Source: Paucibacter sp. TC2R-5 | GTDB taxonomy: Bacteria; Pseudomonadota; Gammaproteobacteria; Burkholderiales; Burkholderiaceae_C | Direction: 5' to 3' | NCBI RefSeq assembly: GCF_025717605.1 | Contig: NZ_JAJIRQ010000003.1 | Location: 248,001-312,000, forward strand | Length of the DNA stretch: 64,000 bases | Shown: piece after piece, positions 9,057 through 17,847 of the stretch | Layout of the letters: every line of letters starts with the position of its first letter | How positions within the stretch are numbered: position 1 is the stretch's first letter | Program-made: the position numbers and the translations under genes | Notes under the pieces: model-generated | Told to the model about the DNA's origin: nothing | The model's input: the letters and a program-made list of their open reading frames with translations, nothing else | Database searches by the model: none

Positions 9057-10526
9057 TCAAAGGGCTGTGCCGCCAGGGATTGACTGAGACGCTTCGGGCT
9101 GCCATCCGCCGCCTGAAGCTTTGTAGAGAGAGAACCAGGCCGCCAAGCGGGCTGCTTGAACCTGCACCAAAGCCGACTGCGCGTTCAAGGTCAGCCGGCG
9201 CGCCTGCTCCAACTCGGCCGCACTGGCCAAGCCCGCACGCCAACTGCCGGCGGTCGCCACGGCCGATCGCTGATAGCCATCGGCGCTGCTTTGCGCATAA
9301 CGCTCGCGCTGCTGGGCAGCATCAAGCCGCACCAGGGCTTCCTCAACCTCGCGTACCGCCAGCAGCACGGCAGCGCGGTAGCCGGCCAGACTTTCGTCAA
9401 AGCGCGCTTGCGCCGCATCGGCATTGGCAAGGCGCGAACCGGCATCGAAAATCGGCAAGCTCAGCGAGGGGCCAAAACTCCAGCCATTGCCGTCAATCTT
9501 TGGCCCACCGCTGACCTGCAGCGCCGACAGCGAAATCGAGCCGCCCAGCTGCAACTGCGGGTACCGCGCGGCTTCAGCCGCGCCGCGCTCTGACCAAGCG
9601 GCCAGCACCTGACGCTGCTGTGCTGCCAAGTCAGGCCGCTGAGCCAAGGTGGCGGCCGGCAATTGCGCGACCTGCAGGCCGGGGCTGCTGGGCAATTTTG
9701 CGAACGCCGGGGCCAGCTGAGCGCGCAGCTCAAGCTCGGGCCGCCCGCTCAGGCTGACCAGGGCCTTGACCAGCAAATCACATTCCGCGCGCTGATTCAA
9801 CCAACGGTTCTGACTGTCGGCCGCAGCGGCCTGCAGCAAAGCATCATTGGCCGTGGACTCAAAGCCAACCTTGAGCTTGTCGCTGGACCATTGGCTCAGC
9901 CGCGTCATTGCCTCGACATCGGCGGCGCTGATTTGCGTCAAACGCTCGCAAGCGCGCAGGCTGACATAACTCTGCGCCACCTCGGCCGCCAGGCTGACTC
10001 TCGCGGCATGCCATTCCAGCTCACTGGCTTGGGCGCGCGCCTCGGCCGCATCGCGCTGCTGGCGTACGCGTGCAAACAGGTCAATTTCCCAAGCGGCGTC
10101 CAGACTGGCCGTGCTCAGCGTCTGCGTGGGCACACCGCTGACCAAGGGCAGGCGCTGGCGCTGCGCGGCCGCGTTCAAATTGACATTCGGCCACTGAGCG
10201 CTGCCGGCCTGAGTGGCTTGAGCGCGGGCTTGCTTGATGCGTGCCACCGCTTGCTGCAGCGTGGGATTGGCGGCTTGCGTTTGCTCGATCAACTGCCCCA
10301 ACAAGGGGTCGTCGAACTGGGACCACCAATCCTGCAGCGCGGTTGCCTGCCCGCCATGCGGCAGTGGTGCCATCCAGGCCGGCGGCGTTTGCTCGGCTTG
10401 CTTGAGCGCGTCTTTAGGCGGCGGCGGGGTCGCACAGCCGGCCAGCCCCAAGACCAGCCCCGCGGCGAGGGCCGACACCAGCAATGGCAGGCGCAGCTTC
10501 GGTTTCAATACGGGCATGACTCTCAT
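9057..10526 (-). CDS. NodT family outer-membrane efflux lipoprotein (TolC-like)
   Basis: This is a 489-residue outer-membrane factor of the NodT/OprM family. The signal peptide ends in the lipobox LAGC (Cys31), so the channel is lipid-anchored. Two OEP repeats follow, with the usual helical segments (for example NPTLQQAVARIKQARAQATQ and AQQRQVLAAWSERGAAEAAR) and beta-strand pairs. It forms the trans-periplasmic duct for the adjacent HlyD-RND pair. The stop overlaps the first possible start of the adaptor gene, and the TetR gene ends 2 bp upstream, so translation across the cassette is probably coupled. Confidence 0.94.
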   Translation of the reverse strand: MRVMPVLKPKLRLPLLVSALAAGLVLGLAGCATPPPPKDALKQAEQTPPAWMAPLPHGGQATALQDWWSQFDDPLLGQLIEQTQAANPTLQQAVARIKQARAQATQAGSAQWPNVNLNAAAQRQRLPLVSGVPTQTLSTASLDAAWEIDLFARVRQQRDAAEARAQASELEWHAARVSLAAEVAQSYVSLRACERLTQISAADVEAMTRLSQWSSDKLKVGFESTANDALLQAAAADSQNRWLNQRAECDLLVKALVSLSGRPELELRAQLAPAFAKLPSSPGLQVAQLPAATLAQRPDLAAQQRQVLAAWSERGAAEAARYPQLQLGGSISLSALQVSGGPKIDGNGWSFGPSLSLPIFDAGSRLANADAAQARFDESLAGYRAAVLLAVREVEEALVRLDAAQQRERYAQSSADGYQRSAVATAGSWRAGLASAAELEQARRLTLNAQSALVQVQAARLAAWFSLYKASGGGWQPEASQSIPGGTAL

Positions 10527-10528
10527 CC

Positions 10529-11182
10529 TCAGCGGCTCTGACGCAGAGCCTGTTCAGCTTCAATCAGCGCTTGGCCAAAAGTGACCAAGCGATTCAGCGT
10601 GCGCTCATACGCGCCGGGGCCATAGACCACGCCCGGCAGCAAGCCTTCCATATCTTGGGCCGAAAGCCAGTAGTCATGGGCCAGCGCAATCAGCGCGAAG
10701 GCGAGTTGGTGCAGCTCCGCATCGATGCTGGCTGCACCGCAGCGTTGCCCCAGCATCGCCACCAAGGCGTGATGCTGGGGTGCGATGTGCTCACCGCAGA
10801 TGTCTGGCCAAGCCGGGCTGGGCGCAATCATTTCGCGGCAGAAGATGCGCGTGCTGTCGCTCAAGCCGGATTCGGCGTCGTACAGCGGGCGCAAAAAAGC
10901 GGCATAGAAACTCTGCAACCACTCACGCAAGGGCAAGCTCGCGTCCGCTTCGGGCATGCCGCGCATCACATCGGCGATGGGCTGCACCAAGACTTCGCGG
11001 TAAAGGCCTTGTTTGTCACCAAAGTAGTAGGCGATCAGGGCAATATTGGCTTCGGCGGCGGCGGCAATCTCGCGTGTGCTGGCCTTGTCAAAACCCTTGG
11101 CGGCAAAGATGCGCCGGGCTTCCGTCAACAAGCGCGCACGCCGGCCGCTGAGTTCTTCTGGCACGGGGGCTGATTTGGGCAT
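10529..11182 (-). CDS. TetR family transcriptional regulator (CerR-like), probable repressor of the efflux operon
   Basis: This is a 217-residue TetR regulator. The N-terminal helix-turn-helix region reads RRIFAAKGFDKASTREIAAA followed by IALIAYYFGDKQGLYREV, a canonical TetR DNA-binding domain. The C-terminal half resembles the CerR/DUF1956 ligand-binding domain of TetR proteins that govern RND pumps. The ATG at 11182 is preferred. The TTG at 11200 would extend the frame into the upstream palindrome. It is the first gene of the operon with the NodT, HlyD and RND genes. A perfect palindrome 17 bp upstream of the start is the likely operator, implying autorepression relieved by an inducing substrate. 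Confidence 0.92.
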   Translation of the reverse strand: MPKSAPVPEELSGRRARLLTEARRIFAAKGFDKASTREIAAAAEANIALIAYYFGDKQGLYREVLVQPIADVMRGMPEADASLPLREWLQSFYAAFLRPLYDAESGLSDSTRIFCREMIAPSPAWPDICGEHIAPQHHALVAMLGQRCGAASIDAELHQLAFALIALAHDYWLSAQDMEGLLPGVVYGPGAYERTLNRLVTFGQALIEAEQALRQSR

Positions 11183-11198
11183 TCCCCATCGTAAGCGC

Positions 11199-11222
11199 AA
11201 TTAATCAATCGATTGATTAATT
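11199..11222 (-). promoter_or_regulatory. 24-bp perfect palindrome, probable TetR operator
   Basis: The sequence TTAATCAATC/GATTGATTAA, extended by AA/TT on both sides, is perfectly self-complementary over 24 bp and very AT-rich compared with its surroundings. It lies 17 bp upstream of the TetR start. A poor -35/-10 pair can be placed around it on the minus strand (TTGAAT, 17-bp spacer, GATTAA). Position, symmetry and the adjacent TetR gene make it the likely autoregulatory operator of the efflux operon. The binding itself is inferred. Confidence 0.75.
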
Positions 11223-11307
11223 AATTCAATCACGGCAGCGCGACCTTTAGCGTGACTTCCGGCATAGCCATGAAAAACACCAAAGGCGCGCCTATTGGCC
11301 GCAAGCC

Positions 11308-12597
11308 CTACGCAGAAGGCAAGCCGGCGGGCGGTACTTGATGATGCATCACGCGCTGCGGGAACGGGATCTCGATACCCAATTCATTCAGCTTTCTAAG
11401 CAGGCTGAGATTGACCTCGGAGCGCACCCCGCCCTGGCCGTTTTCGGGATCGGAGATCCAAAAGCTCACCGTCAGCTCCAGGCCGTCAGCGGCAAACTGG
11501 GTCAAAAGCACCGAGGGTTCGGGGCTTTTCAGCACGCGCGGAATATGGCGCACCGCATCGGTCAGCTGCGGCAGCAGCAGGTCCAGATCGGTGCCATAAG
11601 CCACTTGCACCACGGTGCTGATCAAGACGGTGGGGTCAGCCAACGAGGAGTTTTCGACCCGCTGCGTGATCAGCAACTCATTCGGCACGATGGACTCGCG
11701 CCCGTTCAAAGCCCGGATCACCGTGAAGCGGGTCTTGATGTCGGTGATACGACCTTCGAAGTTGTCGACCTTGACCATATCGCCGATGCGCAGCGAGCGC
11801 TCGGCCAGGATCACAAAGCCCGACACATAGTTGGAGGCCAGCTTTTGCATGCCCAGGCCAATGCCGACACCCACGGCGCCGCCCATCACGCTCAAGGCCG
11901 TCAAGTCCATGCCGGCCGCAGACAATGAGAACAGAATCGCGCTCAGCAAAAGCACGGCTCGGGTGACGTTGGCGGCGATCTTGCGCAGCGATAAATCACC
12001 GACCGGGCGGCTCAGCAGGCGCGACTCGATCACCGATGACAACCACAGCGCCAACACGACCGCGATCAAGGCCGTCATCGAGGCCTCCAGCAGATTCGTC
12101 ACCGAAATCGTGGTGGCGCCCAATTTGAAAGTGATGTCGTTCAACTCGTCGCGCAGCCAGGGCAGCACGCCTATCACCCACAAAATCGAGCCGACCCAGG
12201 CCGCCCAAGAAACGGTCTGCTCAATCAGCTCGACCAAAGCGGAGTTGGGCAGCGCAGTCCTGAGCACCTGCACCGTCAGGCGAATGATGAGCAAAGACAC
12301 CAGCACCGGCACGGCCAGTTTGAACACCGCGTGCGATATGCCCATCAAGGGCAGCCAGGTCTTGGCCGCCAATGCCAGCAGCAGCGCAAGAATGGGAAAC
12401 AGCACACCGTCCACGATGCGCTGGCCGAAAAACACCGAGGGCCTCAGGTGCGCGATGCGCCGCTGCAGCAAACTCACCACCACCCAGGACAAGCCCAGAC
12501 AGGCTATCAAAATGGCCAGACCGACCAGGGAATTTGTACTCAGCAGGGCTTCGCCCAAATCGCGCAACTCGGCGAAATCGATTGCTTTACTTGTCAT
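11308..12597 (-). CDS. MscS family mechanosensitive ion channel
   Basis: This is a 429-residue inner-membrane channel that should open under membrane tension and release osmolytes. About five or six hydrophobic helices are followed by the pore-lining TM3 signature (GGAVGVGIGLGMQKLASNYV, about 237-256) and the MscS beta domain (AERSLRIGDMVKVDNFEG, then NELLITQRVENSS). It is longer than E. coli MscS (286 residues) because of extra N-terminal helices, like the YbdG/MscM-type subfamilies. It is monocistronic by appearance, with its own spacers on both sides. Confidence 0.92.
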   Translation of the reverse strand: MTSKAIDFAELRDLGEALLSTNSLVGLAILIACLGLSWVVVSLLQRRIAHLRPSVFFGQRIVDGVLFPILALLLALAAKTWLPLMGISHAVFKLAVPVLVSLLIIRLTVQVLRTALPNSALVELIEQTVSWAAWVGSILWVIGVLPWLRDELNDITFKLGATTISVTNLLEASMTALIAVVLALWLSSVIESRLLSRPVGDLSLRKIAANVTRAVLLLSAILFSLSAAGMDLTALSVMGGAVGVGIGLGMQKLASNYVSGFVILAERSLRIGDMVKVDNFEGRITDIKTRFTVIRALNGRESIVPNELLITQRVENSSLADPTVLISTVVQVAYGTDLDLLLPQLTDAVRHIPRVLKSPEPSVLLTQFAADGLELTVSFWISDPENGQGGVRSEVNLSLLRKLNELGIEIPFPQRVMHHQVPPAGLPSA

Positions 12598-12652
12598 TCA
12601 AAACCGTATTTTTCTATCAAACTTGCCCGGGTTCAGCAGCCGAGCTCAATGC

Positions 12653-13588
12653 TCAGATTCCCGCCAGAACGCGCAGATGCACACCCACGCTGCGGGCCAG
12701 CGCGTCTAAGTTGTAGCCCCCCTCCAGGCAAGACACGATGCGACCTTGCGCATGTTTGGCCGCCACATCCTTGATGCGCTGCGTCATCCACTCGTAGTCG
12801 GAGTCGACCAGACCGAGCTGCCCCAGGTCGTCCTCGCGGTGCGCGTCGAAGCCGGCCGAGATGAAAATCATCTCGGGCTTGAATGCCTCCAGCGCCGGCA
12901 TCCACATCGATTCGATCAGCGCGCGGATCTCCGCTCCCTTGGTGTAGGCGGGCACCGGCACATTGACCATGTTCTCACCCTTGGGCACCGCGCCGTTATA
13001 CGGGTAGAGCGGATGCTGGAAGATGCTCACCATCAGGACCCGGTCATCGCCGGCGATGATGTCCTCGGTGCCATTGCCGTGGTGCACATCAAAGTCAACA
13101 ATGGCCACGCGCTGCAGCCCACGCACATCCAGCGCATAACGCGCCGCTACGGCAACATTGTTGAAGAAGCAAAAACCCATGCTTTGGTCGCGCGTGGCGT
13201 GATGGCCTGGCGGGCGCACGGCGCAAAAAGCGTTCTCGACGCCGCCATTGAGCACCATCTCGGTGGCCTGCACGGCCGCGCCCGCAGCCCGCAGCGTGGC
13301 CGCCCAGGTGTGCGGGCAGGCGACGGTGTCGGGGTCCACCGCACGCGACTCGCCGCTGCTTTCGCAGCCTCTGAGCAAATCGCCGATTTCGGCCACATAA
13401 CCATGGGTGTGAGCGCGCTCCACATCGGCGAGATTGACCTTTTCGGCCTCAACGCGGGTCAGCGCCAAGTCGATGCCGGTAGCCAGCAACCAGTCATCGA
13501 TCGCCGTCAGGCGCTGCGGGCATTCGGGATGGCCGGCGCCCATATCGTGCCGGCGGCAGTCGGGGTGGCTGAAGAAAGCAGTGGACAT
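12653..13588 (-). CDS. Histone deacetylase-like amidohydrolase (class II HDAC/AcuC/acetylpolyamine family)
   Basis: This is a 311-residue zinc deacetylase-fold protein. The start MSTAFFSHPDC is chosen because the family motif GHPECPQRL follows at the usual distance. Zinc and catalytic motifs are intact: the substrate-pocket PPGHHA, the DFDVHHGNGTEDI segment containing the Asp-His zinc ligands, and FISAGFDAHREDDLGQL with the second ligand Asp. Bacterial members deacetylate acetylpolyamines, acetyl-lysine or other amides, and the substrate here is not determinable. It is divergent from the MoxR gene across about 95 bp. Confidence 0.9.
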   Translation of the reverse strand: MSTAFFSHPDCRRHDMGAGHPECPQRLTAIDDWLLATGIDLALTRVEAEKVNLADVERAHTHGYVAEIGDLLRGCESSGESRAVDPDTVACPHTWAATLRAAGAAVQATEMVLNGGVENAFCAVRPPGHHATRDQSMGFCFFNNVAVAARYALDVRGLQRVAIVDFDVHHGNGTEDIIAGDDRVLMVSIFQHPLYPYNGAVPKGENMVNVPVPAYTKGAEIRALIESMWMPALEAFKPEMIFISAGFDAHREDDLGQLGLVDSDYEWMTQRIKDVAAKHAQGRIVSCLEGGYNLDALARSVGVHLRVLAGI

Positions 13589-13683
13589 AGTTCTATCGTT
13601 TTCGCAGGGCCGCCCGCGCAGGCATGCCGCGCGGCCATTCCCCTCTTGTCTCAAGTTCTGGATCTAAGCCATAAGATGGGCCA

Positions 13684-14634
13684 ATGAGTTCACATTCACT
13701 TCCCCAAATTTCGGCTCAACTAACAGCTCTACAGCAGCAGGTTAGCACGATCATCAAGGGCAAACGGACTCAGATCGCCGACTGTGTCGCCTGCTTGATC
13801 GCCGGCGGCCATCTCTTGATCGAGGATTTGCCCGGCGTTGGCAAAACAACGCTGGCCCATGCTTTGGCGATCTCGATGGGGCTGAAGTTTTCGCGCCTGC
13901 AGTTCACTTCCGACTTGATGCCGTCCGACCTGCTCGGCGTCAGCATCTATGAGCGCGATCAGGCCGGCGGTCGGGCCGATTTTGTGTTTCATCCCGGCCC
14001 GGTGTTTGCCCAGGTCTTGCTGGCCGACGAGATCAACCGGGCTGGCCCTAAGTCGCAAAGCGCGTTGCTGGAGGCAATGGAAGAAAAGCAAGTCAGCGTA
14101 GACGGCGTCAGCCATGCGCTGCCCCAGCCCTTTTTCGTCATCGCTACCCAAAACCCGAGCGAGCAGCTCGGCACCTACCCGCTGCCCGAGTCGCAGCTGG
14201 ACCGCTTTTTGATGTGCATCTCGCTGGGCTACCCCGACCGCGCCGCCGAGCGCGAGCTGCTCAGCGGGCAAGACAGCCGGGTCGCACTGCGCGCCCTGCG
14301 CCCGCTGATGACGGCCGCCGACTTGCTGGTCGCGCAGGAGCTGGTCAGCGCCGTCCACGCCTCCGCTGCGCTGCTGGATTACTTGCAGGCCTTGATTGAA
14401 GCGACGCGCTCCGGGCAATGGTTCGCACAGGGTCTGAGCCCGCGCGCGGGCCTGGGCGTCTTGCGCGCCGCCCGCGCCCGCGCCTTGCTCGAGGAGCGCG
14501 ACTTTGTCTCCCCCGACGATGTGCAGGCCATCCTGCCGCAGACGATTGCGCACCGCCTGAGCCCCAAGGCCGGCAGCGGGCGCGGCGCACGCGAACAGGT
14601 GCGGGCCATGATCGAAGCGATACAGCTGCCCTGA
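13684..14634 (+). CDS. MoxR family AAA+ ATPase
   Basis: This is a 316-residue MoxR-type AAA+ ATPase, a probable chaperone for the maturation of partner proteins. Walker A is LPGVGKTTLAHA (about 56-67), Walker B LLADEINRAGPKSQSALLEA, and sensor 1 FFVIATQNPSEQLGTYPLPE with the MoxR-typical arginine finger region LDRF. It is the first gene of a three-gene set with the DUF58 and TgpA genes, one base before the DUF58 start. The MoxR-DUF58-transglutaminase order is widely conserved in proteobacteria, and the ATPase is thought to act on the vWA-like DUF58 partner. Confidence 0.95.
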   Translation: MSSHSLPQISAQLTALQQQVSTIIKGKRTQIADCVACLIAGGHLLIEDLPGVGKTTLAHALAISMGLKFSRLQFTSDLMPSDLLGVSIYERDQAGGRADFVFHPGPVFAQVLLADEINRAGPKSQSALLEAMEEKQVSVDGVSHALPQPFFVIATQNPSEQLGTYPLPESQLDRFLMCISLGYPDRAAERELLSGQDSRVALRALRPLMTAADLLVAQELVSAVHASAALLDYLQALIEATRSGQWFAQGLSPRAGLGVLRAARARALLEERDFVSPDDVQAILPQTIAHRLSPKAGSGRGAREQVRAMIEAIQLP

Positions 14635-14635
14635 G

Positions 14636-15664
14636 ATGAAGCCAGCTGATGGGTCCCGTTTGAGACAGCTTTGGCAAGGCTGGTGGGCGGCACGGCATCC
14701 GCTCAGTGACAGCCACCTGATGGGGCAGCGCAATATCTACATCCTGCCCAGCCGCCCCGGCCTGGCTTTTTGCGCCACCCTGGGCCTGCTGCTGCTGGCC
14801 TCGATCAACGATCAGCTCAGCCTGGGCTATTTGCTGACCTTTTTATTGACCGGCGCCGGCCTGGCCTCGATGCACAGCACGCATGCCAATCTGCGCGGCC
14901 TGAGCCTGGACCTCGCAGCGCCCGAGCCCGTCTTTGCCGGCGATGATGTGCGCCTGAACTTGCGCCTGCACAACAGCGGCGGCGCCCGCTACGGCATTGG
15001 TGTGCATGTGCAGGGCGGCCCGCGCAGCGAGATCGCCTGGACCGATGTGCCAGCCCAGGGGCATGCCGTCTTGGGCTTGCGCTTCGCCGCCAAGACTTGC
15101 GGCCGGCAGCCGCTGCCGACGCTGCAAATCGTCACCCGCTTCCCGCTGGGCTTGTTTCGTTCCTGGAGTGTGTGGCGGCCGGCCTCGATGGTCTGGATCT
15201 ATCCGCAGCCGGAGCAGCCCGCGCCGCCCTTCCCCGCTCAGACGGAAGGCGGCTCAGGCCAGGCCCAGTCAAGCAGCGTCTTGCAGCGCGGCCAAGATTT
15301 CGAAGGCGTGCGCCAATACCGGCGCGGCGACTCGATGCGCCAGGTGCTGTGGAAAAAAGCCGCGCTGAGTCTGGCCCAGGCCGACTCAGGAGGCTCGCAG
15401 CTCTGGGTGCGCGAAACCCATGCGCCGGTCGCGCAAACACTGTGGCTGGATTGGCGTGACTGCGCCGGCCTGAGCGCCGAAGCGCGGGCCTCGCGCCTGT
15501 GCGCCTGGCTGCTTGCCGCCGAGCGCGCCCAAGCCCCTTGCGGGCTGCGCCTGCCCGGGGGCGAGTTGCCGCTTGAACTAGCGCCCAATCTGGGGCCCGA
15601 ACATCTGCGGGCTTGCTTGCAAGCCTTGACGCTGCAAGTCAGCCCAAGCGGAGCACCGCGATGA
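14636..15664 (+). CDS. DUF58 domain-containing protein
   Basis: This is a 342-residue protein with two N-terminal hydrophobic helices (about 40-80), a beta-rich domain and the C-terminal DUF58 signature EGVRQYRRGDSMRQVLWKK, a vWA-related domain. Its role is unproven, but it always accompanies a MoxR ATPase, as here. Its stop overlaps the start of the transglutaminase gene by the four-base ATGA, which indicates translational coupling. The C-terminal part lacks an obvious MIDAS motif. Confidence 0.92.
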   Translation: MKPADGSRLRQLWQGWWAARHPLSDSHLMGQRNIYILPSRPGLAFCATLGLLLLASINDQLSLGYLLTFLLTGAGLASMHSTHANLRGLSLDLAAPEPVFAGDDVRLNLRLHNSGGARYGIGVHVQGGPRSEIAWTDVPAQGHAVLGLRFAAKTCGRQPLPTLQIVTRFPLGLFRSWSVWRPASMVWIYPQPEQPAPPFPAQTEGGSGQAQSSSVLQRGQDFEGVRQYRRGDSMRQVLWKKAALSLAQADSGGSQLWVRETHAPVAQTLWLDWRDCAGLSAEARASRLCAWLLAAERAQAPCGLRLPGGELPLELAPNLGPEHLRACLQALTLQVSPSGAPR

Positions 15665-17838
15665 ACGCCGACGGCTCCAGCGGCAAGCAAGGGCGCCTTG
15701 ATGCTTTTAGGAGTTTTGGGCGTTTTGAGCGTTTGGGCCATCTGAGCCGCGACAGCCGCGACACGCTGTTTCTGCTGGCCACCATCGCCGCCGTGGTCTT
15801 GCCGCACAGCGGGCATTTGCCGGCCTGGGCCGCCGCCATCACCGCGCTGATCTTGGCTTGGCGGGGCTTGCTGGCCTGGCGCGGCGCGGCGCTGCCGGGG
15901 CGCTGGGTCTTGGTCGCGGTCTTGCTGCTCAGCGCCGGCCTGACCTGGTTGACCCACCGCACGCTCTTGGGCCGCGAGGCCGGCATCACCATGCTGGTGA
16001 TGTTGATGGCGCTGAAGACGCTGGAGTTACGTGCCAGGCGCGACGCCTTTGTCGTGTTCTTTTTGGGCTTCTTCCTGGTACTGACGCAGTTTTTCTACTC
16101 GCAGACCATGCTGACGGCAGCCTGGATGATTCTGAGCGTCTGGGCCTTGCTGAGCGCGCTGGTGCTGGCTCAGATGCCGGTCGGCACGCCCAGCTTGCGG
16201 CTGGCCGCCGCCCAAGCCGCGCGCAGCACCCTGCTCGGTCTGCCGGTGATGATTTTCTTGTTTGTGCTGTTTCCCCGCATCGGGCCGCTTTGGGGTATTC
16301 CGGCCGACTCGGTCGGGCGCACCGGCTTGTCGAACCAACTGGACTTTGGTGCGATGTCCGAGATTGCCAATGACGACAGCGTGGCGATGCGCCTGCGCTT
16401 TGCCGGCCCGCCTCCGCCGCCCTCGGCACGCTATTTTCGTGGCCCGGTACTGGGGCAGTTTGATGGCCGCAGCTGGCGCCAAACCACCATGGCTTGGCCG
16501 GGCCAGACCGACGCGCTGCGCGTCAGTGGCACGGCGCTGGACTATGAGCTGACGCTGGAGCCCTTGCGCAGCAGCGTGGTGCCGCTGCTGGAAATGAGCG
16601 GCGAGCCCGCCGGCAGCGAACGCCCGCTGGAAGATCTGACCCTGAAGCGCGCGCCCGAGCTGCAGTGGCTAGCGCCCCGGCCCATCACCGAGCGCCTGCG
16701 CCTGAACGCGCAGGTCTACCCGCACTTCAGCCATGGCCCGCTGCAGGCCAGCTTGGCGCTGCAAAACTATTCCGATCTGCCACCCGGCTTCAACCCACGC
16801 ACGCTGCAATGGGCCGCCCAGCTCAGGCGCGAGGCGCGCTTCGCCCGCCTGGATGAAGCGGCGCTGGCCCCGGCGCTGGCAGCGGCCGTGTTGCAGCACA
16901 TCGCCAGCGCCGACTTCATCTACACCCTGGCGCCGGGACGTTACGGCGAGGTCACGCCGCATCTGATCGATGAGTTCTGGTTCGACCGTCGGCTGGGCTT
17001 TTGCGAGCATTTCTCGGCCGCCTTTGTGGTGGTGATGCGGGCCATGGGCGTGCCCGCCCGCATCGTGACCGGCTTTCAAGGCATGGACGCACAGCCGCAG
17101 GACGGCTTTTGGATCGTGCGCAACAGCAATGCCCACGCCTGGGCCGAGTACTGGGCGCCGGGCCAGGGCTGGGTGCGCGCCGATCCAACGGCGGCGGTGG
17201 CACCCGAGCGGATTCAGATCGGCTTGGCGCTGCGCCCGCCGCCGGGTGTGTTTGCCGGCGCCTTCCAGGGCGCGCTCGGTCAGATCAGCCCGCAACTTTG
17301 GCTGTCGCTGCGGCGCGGCTGGGAGGTGCTGGAGAACCGCTGGCAGCAAGGCGTGCTGAACTACTCGCGCCAAAGCCAATTCGACCTGCTCAAGAGCGCT
17401 GGCTTTGCGGCTCCCGACTGGACCTTGCTGGGTCAGGTCAGCGCCGGTTTGATCGCGCTGGCGACGCTGCTGGGCACGGTTTGGTCGCATTGGCGTGCCC
17501 GGCCGCATGACGAATGGCGCCGCCAGAGCGGCCGCATCCTGCGTGAACTGCGGCGTTGGGGTCTGGACGAAGCCGGCCTGCACCAGGGTCCGCGACGCTG
17601 GGCCGAGCTGCTGAGCCAACGTCACGGCGCAGCCGCAGATCAGGCGGCAAGGATGTTGCTAGCCCTGGAAGCCGCACGTTATGGCCGGCGGGCCGAGGGC
17701 CGCCAAGCCGATGGGCGTCAAGCCGAGGGCAGGCGGCCCGCCAAGCTGGCCGACAAAATGGCCAAAGCATGGGCAAGGCGGCGCTGGCTGCGCGACTTCC
17801 GCGCCGCAGGCCGTATGCTGCGCGGCAAGATTCGCTAA
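15661..17838 (+). CDS. tgpA: TgpA-type transmembrane transglutaminase (DUF3488 + transglutaminase core)
   Basis: This 725-residue protein resembles Pseudomonas aeruginosa TgpA, an inner-membrane protein with a periplasmic transglutaminase-like domain. Seven or so N-terminal helices (about 30-215) are followed by the periplasmic part. The catalytic triad is visible: Cys in GFCEHFSAAFVVVMRAMG, His in NAHAWAEYW and Asp in VRADPTAAV. One further helix follows (SAGLIALATLLGTVW), and then a cytoplasmic tail. The tail contains a short imperfect repeat rich in RQA(D/E)G at about residues 679-698. The start is fixed by the ATGA overlap with the DUF58 gene. Family knowledge suggests a role in envelope or peptidoglycan homeostasis, which fits the MltB gene next door. 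Confidence 0.92.
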   Translation: MNADGSSGKQGRLDAFRSFGRFERLGHLSRDSRDTLFLLATIAAVVLPHSGHLPAWAAAITALILAWRGLLAWRGAALPGRWVLVAVLLLSAGLTWLTHRTLLGREAGITMLVMLMALKTLELRARRDAFVVFFLGFFLVLTQFFYSQTMLTAAWMILSVWALLSALVLAQMPVGTPSLRLAAAQAARSTLLGLPVMIFLFVLFPRIGPLWGIPADSVGRTGLSNQLDFGAMSEIANDDSVAMRLRFAGPPPPPSARYFRGPVLGQFDGRSWRQTTMAWPGQTDALRVSGTALDYELTLEPLRSSVVPLLEMSGEPAGSERPLEDLTLKRAPELQWLAPRPITERLRLNAQVYPHFSHGPLQASLALQNYSDLPPGFNPRTLQWAAQLRREARFARLDEAALAPALAAAVLQHIASADFIYTLAPGRYGEVTPHLIDEFWFDRRLGFCEHFSAAFVVVMRAMGVPARIVTGFQGMDAQPQDGFWIVRNSNAHAWAEYWAPGQGWVRADPTAAVAPERIQIGLALRPPPGVFAGAFQGALGQISPQLWLSLRRGWEVLENRWQQGVLNYSRQSQFDLLKSAGFAAPDWTLLGQVSAGLIALATLLGTVWSHWRARPHDEWRRQSGRILRELRRWGLDEAGLHQGPRRWAELLSQRHGAAADQAARMLLALEAARYGRRAEGRQADGRQAEGRRPAKLADKMAKAWARRRWLRDFRAAGRMLRGKIR

Positions 17839-17847
17839 TCCACACCG

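Noticed and set aside
11183-11200. TTG start extending the TetR protein by six residues
   Set aside because: It would place the start inside the operator palindrome and adds nothing family-like; the ATG at 11182 is better.
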